Assembly (NCBI RefSeq): GCF_900177675.1 | Contig: NZ_FXWM01000001.1 | Coordinates: 5,031,001 to 5,095,000, forward strand | DNA: 64,000 nt | Direction of reading: 5' to 3' | Source: Bacillus sp. OV166 | Lineage (GTDB): Bacteria; Bacillota; Bacilli; Bacillales; Cytobacillaceae | Shown here: positions 58,581 through 64,000 of the stretch, piece after piece | Layout: every line of letters begins with the position of its first letter | Numbering within the stretch: the stretch's first letter is position 1 | The notes under the pieces: model-generated | Told to the model about the DNA's origin: nothing | Databases searched by the model: none | What the model saw: the letters and a program-made list of their open reading frames with translations, nothing else | Made by a program: the position numbers and the translations under genes

Positions 58581-59723
58581 TTATTTTTTCAGACGAGTAA
58601 CAACTTTAGCTGTTTCCTCAGCCGCCTTGATTACTTCCTCGGTTGTCGTATTAAAGCCAAAGCTGAAACGAATCGAATTAGTTAATCGTTCTGATTGTTT
58701 CCCAAACATGGCAACAAGTACGTGGGAAGGTTCTATTGAGCCCGCAGTGCATGCCGAACCGCTCGAAACAGCAATTCCCGCTAAATCGAGATTAACTAGC
58801 ATCGCTTCCACACTTGTCCCAGGAAAGCTTAAGTTTAATACATGTGGCAATGAATATTCAAGCGATCCGTTTCTGTCAAATTCTACATCTAGCTGACGGA
58901 GCCTTTCCATCAAGGTCTTTTTCAAATCAAAGAATCTATTACGCTTGGCTGTACGTTCTTCATGTGCAATCAACATAGCTTCATGAAATCCAACAATCGC
59001 CGCAATATTTTCCGTCCCAGCACGTCTTTTTCTTTCTTGCTCACCGCCGAAGGAACGAGGAGACAGTTTCACATTGGACCTGGCATAAAGAAATCCTGTT
59101 CCTTTTGGCCCGTTAATCTTATGGGCAGAGACAGATAACAAATCAATCTGGCTTTCATTGACATCAATGTTTTCGACACCGTAAGCCTGAACGGCATCGG
59201 TATGGAATTTCGCTTGATGATCTTTTAATAACTGTCCAATCTCGGTAATTGGTTGGAGTGTGCCAACTTCATTATTACCGTACATTATCGACACCAAAAT
59301 AGTATCTTCCCTTAAGGCAGCACGAAGTTCAGTCATTGATATTCGCCCTGTTTCATCCACAGGTAAATACGTGACTTCAAAGTCCATTTTTTCTAACTTT
59401 TTGCAAGCATGAAGAACCGCATGATGTTCCGCTACGGAGGTAATAATATGCCTGCCATTTTTCTGATAGGTTTCCGCAACCCCAAATAACGCCATATTAT
59501 CTGCTTCGGTTCCTCCACTTGTAAAAATAATCTCGTTTTCCTTTGCACCTATGCTGTCCGCTAGCACCGCGCGCGCTAAATCAATCTGGTGCCGTGCTTC
59601 CCTGCCAAAAGAATGGATGCTTGAGGGATTTCCGAAAGTTGATTTCATCACCTCGAGCATTTTTTCAATAACCCTTGGATGCATGGGAGATGTGGCAGCA
59701 TGGTCGAGATAGATTCGTTCCAC
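58581..59723 (-). CDS. yrvO: Cysteine desulfurase (YrvO, IscS-like)
   Basis: PLP enzyme that removes sulfur from cysteine. N-terminus ERIYLDHAATSPMHP, PLP lysine in SVSAHKINGPKGTGFLY, and the active-site cysteine loop SSGSACTAGS. A GTG start with GAAGGTG upstream gives the conserved N-terminus (380 residues); an upstream TTG with GGAG at 7 bases is the alternative. Partner of mnmA for tRNA thiolation; no iscU-like scaffold is adjacent. Confidence 0.93.
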   Translation of the reverse strand: MERIYLDHAATSPMHPRVIEKMLEVMKSTFGNPSSIHSFGREARHQIDLARAVLADSIGAKENEIIFTSGGTEADNMALFGVAETYQKNGRHIITSVAEHHAVLHACKKLEKMDFEVTYLPVDETGRISMTELRAALREDTILVSIMYGNNEVGTLQPITEIGQLLKDHQAKFHTDAVQAYGVENIDVNESQIDLLSVSAHKINGPKGTGFLYARSNVKLSPRSFGGEQERKRRAGTENIAAIVGFHEAMLIAHEERTAKRNRFFDLKKTLMERLRQLDVEFDRNGSLEYSLPHVLNLSFPGTSVEAMLVNLDLAGIAVSSGSACTAGSIEPSHVLVAMFGKQSERLTNSIRFSFGFNTTTEEVIKAAEETAKVVTRLKK

Positions 59724-59768
59724 ATTAACACCTTCTATCAAAATAATTCTCCAATGTTACTTTTTACC

Positions 59769-60188
59769 CTAAATATAAAACATATAACCATCCGGCTCTT
59801 CATCATTACTATGATTTGCTAAATCTTCTAACGTAGTGTTTTCCAAAACATCCTTAATAGCATCCCGAATCCGAATCCACAGCTCCCGTTTGGCTGGTTC
59901 TTCATCTTCAATACCTTCAACTGGTGTGATCGGTCCTTCTAGGACACGAATGACATCACCAGCCGTAATTTTAGATGGAATGTCTGTTAAGATATAACCA
60001 CCGTATGCCCCCCTAATGCTTTTTACTAAACCTGCATTACGCAATGGGGCAATTAATTGTTCCAAATAATGTTCAGATAGATCATTTGCTTGCGCAATCG
60101 TTTTTAATGATGTCGGGCCCTCACCATGTTTTTTAGCAAGTTCAATCATGATCGTCAGACCATAGCGACCCTTTGTTGAGATTTTCAT
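59769..60188 (-). CDS. cymR: Cysteine metabolism repressor CymR (Rrf2 family)
   Basis: 139-residue Rrf2-type winged-helix regulator (KISTKGRYGLTIMIELA, SEHYLEQLIAPLRNAGLVKSIRGAYGGYIL). It contains no cysteine at all, so it cannot hold the Fe-S cluster of IscR-type members; this agrees with CymR, which works with CysK to repress cysteine genes. Likely targets include the mtnN-mccA-mccB operon in this window. It is adjacent to the desulfurase gene. Confidence 0.93.
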   Translation of the reverse strand: MKISTKGRYGLTIMIELAKKHGEGPTSLKTIAQANDLSEHYLEQLIAPLRNAGLVKSIRGAYGGYILTDIPSKITAGDVIRVLEGPITPVEGIEDEEPAKRELWIRIRDAIKDVLENTTLEDLANHSNDEEPDGYMFYI

Positions 60189-60359
60189 ACCGCACCTCTA
60201 TTCATATCTATATTAAAAATAAAAATCCTTAGTAATTTGATAGGCATTAGAATTATATCATATTCTTCTTTAATATGCTTTTTCAAGGAAAAATGATAAT
60301 GTAAAGCTAAACATAATCTAAATGACAATTAGAAAAACCTTTTTTTGGAGAGATGTAAC

Positions 60360-61631
60360 ATGCAGCAAAAGCCTTTAGCCTTTCGGATGCGTCCTAGAAC
60401 GATTGAAGAAGTTGTCGGACAGGAGCATCTGGTAGGTTCAGGAAAAATAATTTCAAGAATGGTGAAGGCCAAACAGCTGACCTCGATGATCTTGTATGGA
60501 CCTCCTGGTATTGGCAAAACTTCGATTGCCAGTGCAATTGCCGGCAGCACAAAGTACGCTTTTCGAACACTGAACGCGGTGACGAATAATAAAAAAGATA
60601 TGGAAATTGTTGCTGCTGAAGCAAAAATGTCAGGAAAAGTTATTCTGCTCCTCGACGAAGTCCATCGTTTAGATAAAGCAAAGCAAGACTTTTTATTACC
60701 TTATTTAGAAAATGGAATGATTGTATTAATCGGTGCTACGACAAGTAATCCCTACCATGCCATTAATCCTGCGATCCGGAGCCGCTGTCAGATTTTTGAG
60801 TTAAAGCCGCTAGCTCCGGATGAAGTGAAGCTGGCCTTAATTCGCGCCCTGGAGGATGATGAACGCGGTTTTGGTAAATTAAAGGTTGAAATTGAGGATG
60901 CCGCGTTAATGCATTTTGCACAAGGTTCGAATGGTGATGTAAGGAGTTCTTTGAACGCACTAGAATTAGCAATCCTTTCAACAGATAAGGATGAATCTGA
61001 TATCATCCATATCGATGTCGTAACCGCTGAAGAATGTTTGCAAAAGAAAAGCCTTGTTGCCGATAAAGACGGGGATGGCCACTATGATGTCTTGTCAGCC
61101 TTTCAAAAGTCGATTCGGGGCAGCGACGTCAATGCTGCTCTTCATTATCTGGGCCGATTAATTGAAGCCGGTGACCTGCCGAGTATCAGTCGCCGATTGA
61201 TTGTCATCGCCTATGAAGATATCGGACTAGCCAACCCGCAAGCAGGCGCGCGCACGTTAGCGGCGATTGAAACCGCCGAAAGAATTGGTTTTCCAGAGGC
61301 AAGGATCCCACTAGCAAATGCCGTGATTGAACTATGCTTATCACCAAAATCTAACTCGGCTGTCTTAGCCATTCAGGCCGCACTCGAAGATATTCAAAAA
61401 GGCATCGTCGGCGAAGTACCTGACCATCTAAAGGATGCCCATTATAAAGGGGCAAAAGAGCTTGGCAGAGGAATTGACTACAAATACCCACATGACTATG
61501 AAAACGGTTGGGTACCGCAACAATATTTACCCAACAAATTAAAACACAAACAATACTACCAACCAAAGAAAACCGGAAAATTCGAGCAGGCACTTGCAAT
61601 TGTCTATGAGAAACTATCAAGGAAGAAATAA
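60360..61631 (+). CDS. rarA: Replication-associated recombination protein RarA (MgsA/YrvN)
   Basis: Clamp-loader-like AAA+ ATPase acting at stalled forks. RPRTIEEVVGQEHLVG, Walker A LYGPPGIGKTSIA, Walker B LLLDEVHR, sensor 1 LIGATTSNP, and the C-terminal oligomerisation domain ending YLPNKLKHKQYYQPKKTGKFE. 423 residues from ATG 60360 with GGAGAG 8 bases upstream; an upstream TTG lies on the site. Divergent from cymR. Confidence 0.96.
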   Translation: MQQKPLAFRMRPRTIEEVVGQEHLVGSGKIISRMVKAKQLTSMILYGPPGIGKTSIASAIAGSTKYAFRTLNAVTNNKKDMEIVAAEAKMSGKVILLLDEVHRLDKAKQDFLLPYLENGMIVLIGATTSNPYHAINPAIRSRCQIFELKPLAPDEVKLALIRALEDDERGFGKLKVEIEDAALMHFAQGSNGDVRSSLNALELAILSTDKDESDIIHIDVVTAEECLQKKSLVADKDGDGHYDVLSAFQKSIRGSDVNAALHYLGRLIEAGDLPSISRRLIVIAYEDIGLANPQAGARTLAAIETAERIGFPEARIPLANAVIELCLSPKSNSAVLAIQAALEDIQKGIVGEVPDHLKDAHYKGAKELGRGIDYKYPHDYENGWVPQQYLPNKLKHKQYYQPKKTGKFEQALAIVYEKLSRKK

Positions 61632-61635
61632 TAAT

Positions 61636-61684
61636 AAGGGTGTCAGGCACCATGTGAAAAATTCACATGGTGCCTGACACCCTT
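61636..61684. repeat. GTGTCAGGCACC palindrome, copy 2 (rarA / ABC permease terminator)
   Basis: 23-bp perfect arms around AAA; the inner 19 bp equal copy 1 at 36352-36392. It lies between convergent rarA and the permease gene and is followed by TTTTC, so it can act as a terminator. Confidence 0.92.
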
Positions 61685-61692
61685 TTCTTTCT

Positions 61693-62637
61693 CTAGGCAG
61701 CCACATCTCGTTTTTTGAAGACAAGAAAGGCTAATAATTGGAATGCTATAAAGTAGATGAGGAGCATGATGACTGAGAATGACATTGACATTCCTTCCAT
61801 CATGGGTGTACCGTCCACATATTGCATTAGATCGGTGTTGGCAAACAAGATGTATTTGGCCCAGCTAAACTTTATCGAAAGCAATACTGTAAATTGAGCC
61901 CCTGTGAATAACAAAAATAATGATAAGCCAATTGCTAGAGAACTGTTCCGGAAAACTGATGAAATCATAAACGCCATCGTCGCAAGCATTATCGTGTCAA
62001 TCGATCTAAACCCATAATAAATCATTAGATAAACAATAATATTTTGCTCCGTTACCTGCCCATTGGCATAATTCAAATACGGAACAGGATGGTCTGGCGT
62101 TCCAAACAGGATGGCACCAAGTAAAGTAGAGAAAGCAAACAGGATGGCCAACATCAGCAATGCAAACAATAAAACGGTAAGATATTTGGATGCTAAGATT
62201 TTGCTGCGATTTATCGGCCGGATTAATAACAGTTTGATGGTTCCCCAATTGAATTCACTCGCAACAATCCCCGCCGAAATAATTATTGTAAATAATCCTG
62301 CCAGGATTATGAGTTGTGACGCATCTTTTACAAACGACCAGACATTATATTTTTCATTAAAGGGGATATGATGCTTTATTCGGTAGTCATTAATAGCAAT
62401 TTCTTCCTTATAAAACTGCTTCTCCAGCTTCGAATTGCTTTGCTTCATCTGCTTCTTTAGTGCATCATTTTCCTGCTGTAATGTTTGTTCCCAGTTTTTA
62501 TCGAGGTTGAAATCCTGTTCCTGGTATTTATGAAAAATACCAAAAATAGATATGATAACTATCAGGATGGCAATCATCACATACGTTCCAGGGCGTCTAA
62601 AAATTTTCATCCATTCATTTTTAATTAAATTAACCAC
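61693..62637 (-). CDS. ABC transporter permease (ABC-2 type)
   Basis: 314 residues with six predicted membrane helices. The first (TYVMIAILIVIISIFGIF) is followed by a long charged extracytoplasmic loop of about 75 residues, then five helices, as in BcrB/NatB-like permeases. GTG start with AGGGGG 9 bases upstream; it overlaps the ATPase gene by 8 bp. Probable drug or peptide exporter subunit; the substrate is unknown. Confidence 0.9.
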   Translation of the reverse strand: MVNLIKNEWMKIFRRPGTYVMIAILIVIISIFGIFHKYQEQDFNLDKNWEQTLQQENDALKKQMKQSNSKLEKQFYKEEIAINDYRIKHHIPFNEKYNVWSFVKDASQLIILAGLFTIIISAGIVASEFNWGTIKLLLIRPINRSKILASKYLTVLLFALLMLAILFAFSTLLGAILFGTPDHPVPYLNYANGQVTEQNIIVYLMIYYGFRSIDTIMLATMAFMISSVFRNSSLAIGLSLFLLFTGAQFTVLLSIKFSWAKYILFANTDLMQYVDGTPMMEGMSMSFSVIMLLIYFIAFQLLAFLVFKKRDVAA

Positions 62638-63559
62638 GACTTGGCGCCCCCTTTTCGGTTGTCAGTTCAAGGAAGCGATCTTCTAACGTCTTCGCTACTT
62701 CTTTGATCGCAAAAACTTGAATATCCTCTGAAACAAATGTTTTCACTAGATTCGGAATTTCTTCTTTTGGAAGTTCCACAGTTATACCATTCCTTGAACG
62801 GTTAGCTCGAACATTGGGATAGTGGGTCTCCAAAAGTGCCAACGCCTTTTCGCTAGGGACTACTTCCATTTCATAGGTCATTTCAGTTTCACCGTGGACT
62901 AGTTCATGGACAAGCTGCACATCGATCAAGCGCCCATTTTGAATAATCCCAATCCGGTCACACATCATTTCCATTTCTGAAAGCAAATGACTTGAAACGA
63001 TCACGGCTAGGTTTTTTTCACGTGCCAGGAGACGGACATAGTCACGAATTTCCCTTATTCCAGCAGGGTCTAAACCGTTGGTTGGTTCATCAAGGATTAA
63101 CACCTGTGGATCATGCAATAGACACTGTGCTAACCCTAATCTTTGTCTCATACCCAGGGAGTAGGTTTTTACCTTGTCATTTATGCGGTCAGTTAATCCC
63201 ACGAGTTCTACTGTTTCGGCAATCTTCTCCTTGGAAATTCCTTTTGACATTCTTGCATAGTGGACCAGGTTTTGATAGCCAGTTAGAAATTTATACATTT
63301 CCGGATTTTCAACAATCGCACCAATATGACGCACCGCGTCTTCAAAATCACTTTTAATACTTGAACCGCCAACACTGATATCCCCTGATGTCATACTCAT
63401 TAAACCAACTATCATTCGAATAGTTGTAGTTTTCCCAGCTCCATTTGGACCTAAGAAACCAAATACCTCGCCTTTGTTTACTTGAAAGCTAATATTATCT
63501 ATTATGGTTCTTCCTTTAATTACTTTTGTAACATTTTTTAACTCAACGATTTTTTCCAA
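62630..63559 (-). CDS. ABC transporter ATP-binding protein
   Basis: 309-residue ATPase of the BcrA/CcmA type. Walker A LGPNGAGKTTTI, signature LGMRQRLGLAQ in place of LSGGQ (as in BcrA-type proteins), Walker B LILDEPTNGLD and switch histidine in VSSHLL. A C-terminal extension of about 85 residues follows the nucleotide domain. Co-transcribed with the permease. No sensor kinase or regulator pair lies beside it in this window. Confidence 0.93.
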   Translation of the reverse strand: MEKIVELKNVTKVIKGRTIIDNISFQVNKGEVFGFLGPNGAGKTTTIRMIVGLMSMTSGDISVGGSSIKSDFEDAVRHIGAIVENPEMYKFLTGYQNLVHYARMSKGISKEKIAETVELVGLTDRINDKVKTYSLGMRQRLGLAQCLLHDPQVLILDEPTNGLDPAGIREIRDYVRLLAREKNLAVIVSSHLLSEMEMMCDRIGIIQNGRLIDVQLVHELVHGETEMTYEMEVVPSEKALALLETHYPNVRANRSRNGITVELPKEEIPNLVKTFVSEDIQVFAIKEVAKTLEDRFLELTTEKGAPSRG

Positions 63560-63745
63560 CCTCTCACTCCTCTCAATGTATCCTCACATAGTTTATCTTA
63601 TTGCAGAAGTATTTACCTCATAATAAGGTTATCACCAAAAATGATTTCGGCAAATTTTAACAAAATATTCTTATACTTTCCCCTAAACCTACCCTCTTTT
63701 TTGTAAAATAAGATTATGTTCTATTAAAATGAGAGGAAGTGGACT

Positions 63746-64000
63746 ATGGCATTAAAGTCTCGTTGTGAGTCGAAGGAATTAAAAATTATGAGATCTTTAA
63801 ACATACGAAGTAATTTATCACCAACAGAAAAGAAGTACTTTTTTAAGCTTGAAAAAAGCTACCAAGGTGAATTGATGTTTGATCTGTTAACCGAAAAGCT
63901 TCAAGGTGATATGTTAGTAATAAACGACTTGTGCCTTGAGGTTAACGACACTGTGTTTCAAATTGATACTTTAATCATAGCTCAAGATAGGATTTATCCA
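63746..64000 (+). CDS. NERD domain-containing protein (3' truncated)
   Basis: The first 85 residues are present; the frame runs off the window. After a Lys/Arg-rich start the sequence YQGELMFDLLTEKLQGDMLVINDLCLEV..FQIDTLII matches the NERD (nuclease-related) domain, including the conserved Gly-Glu near the N-terminus and the FQID motif. NERD domains belong to the restriction-endonuclease fold. GAGGAAG ribosome-binding site. It is divergent from the ABC transporter genes. Confidence 0.8.
   Translation, partial: MALKSRCESKELKIMRSLNIRSNLSPTEKKYFFKLEKSYQGELMFDLLTEKLQGDMLVINDLCLEVNDTVFQIDTLIIAQDRIYP

Noticed and set aside
1..64000. CRISPR array, tRNA or rRNA genes, prophage or transposase genes
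   Set aside because: No regularly spaced repeats, cloverleaf-like genes, rRNA sequence or transposase/integrase reading frames were found on either strand.

Overview
The window is low-GC Firmicutes DNA from an endospore-forming member of the Bacillaceae. The evidence is endospore genes (spoIIP, gpr, sigK, sda), Bacillus-type AGGAGG ribosome-binding sites, frequent GTG and TTG starts, a CIRCE/HrcA heat-shock operon, a T-box on alaS, and gene order that closely follows the Bacillus subtilis yqeW-to-yqeG and mtnN-to-rarA blocks. The genus cannot be fixed from sequence alone; something near Bacillus or Neobacillus is likely. Most genes lie on the minus strand.

Region 1 (1-9.8 kb): the end of a Na/Pi cotransporter gene, deoC, then the heat-shock operon read right to left as hrcA-grpE-dnaK-dnaJ-prmA-rsmE-mtaB behind a perfect CIRCE operator. 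Region 2 (9.8-28.2 kb): hemW, lepA, a DUF3679 gene, spoIIP, gpr, rpsT, holA, yqzM, the late-competence DNA-uptake genes comEC/comEB/comEA with divergent comER, and the cluster yqeM-rsfS-yqeK-nadD-yhbY-aroE-yqeH-yqeG for ribosome maturation, NAD and shikimate metabolism. Between comER and yqeM sits a 0.7 kb repeat island.

Region 3 (28.2-36.3 kb) is the junction between the two conserved blocks. It holds sda behind several DnaA boxes, divergent psd and pssA, an uninterrupted sigK, a lipoprotein with an orphan OmpR-type regulator, pepF, and a run of tiny minus-strand genes that includes two YrzI paralogues. Region 4 (36.4-61.6 kb) is the second conserved block: mccB-mccA-mtnN (reverse transsulfuration), yrrS-pbpI, greA, udk, the tRNA U34 hydroxylation genes yrrM-yrrN-yrrO, mltG, yrzB-ruvX-ireB, alaS with T-box, an AI-2E family transporter, small proteins, recD2, a TPR protein, mnmA, a cysteine desulfurase, cymR and rarA. 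Region 5 (61.6-64 kb): a two-gene ABC exporter and the start of a NERD-domain gene.

The coding content is largely conserved core. The less-explained material is intergenic: three 130-bp GC-rich repeats, two copies of a long GTGTCAGGCACC palindrome that double as terminators, a structured RNA candidate with its own promoter upstream of yrrM, a 34-bp perfect palindrome between holA and yqzM, and the small-protein cluster at 35.2-36.2 kb. No tRNA, rRNA, prophage, insertion sequence with a transposase, or CRISPR array was seen.
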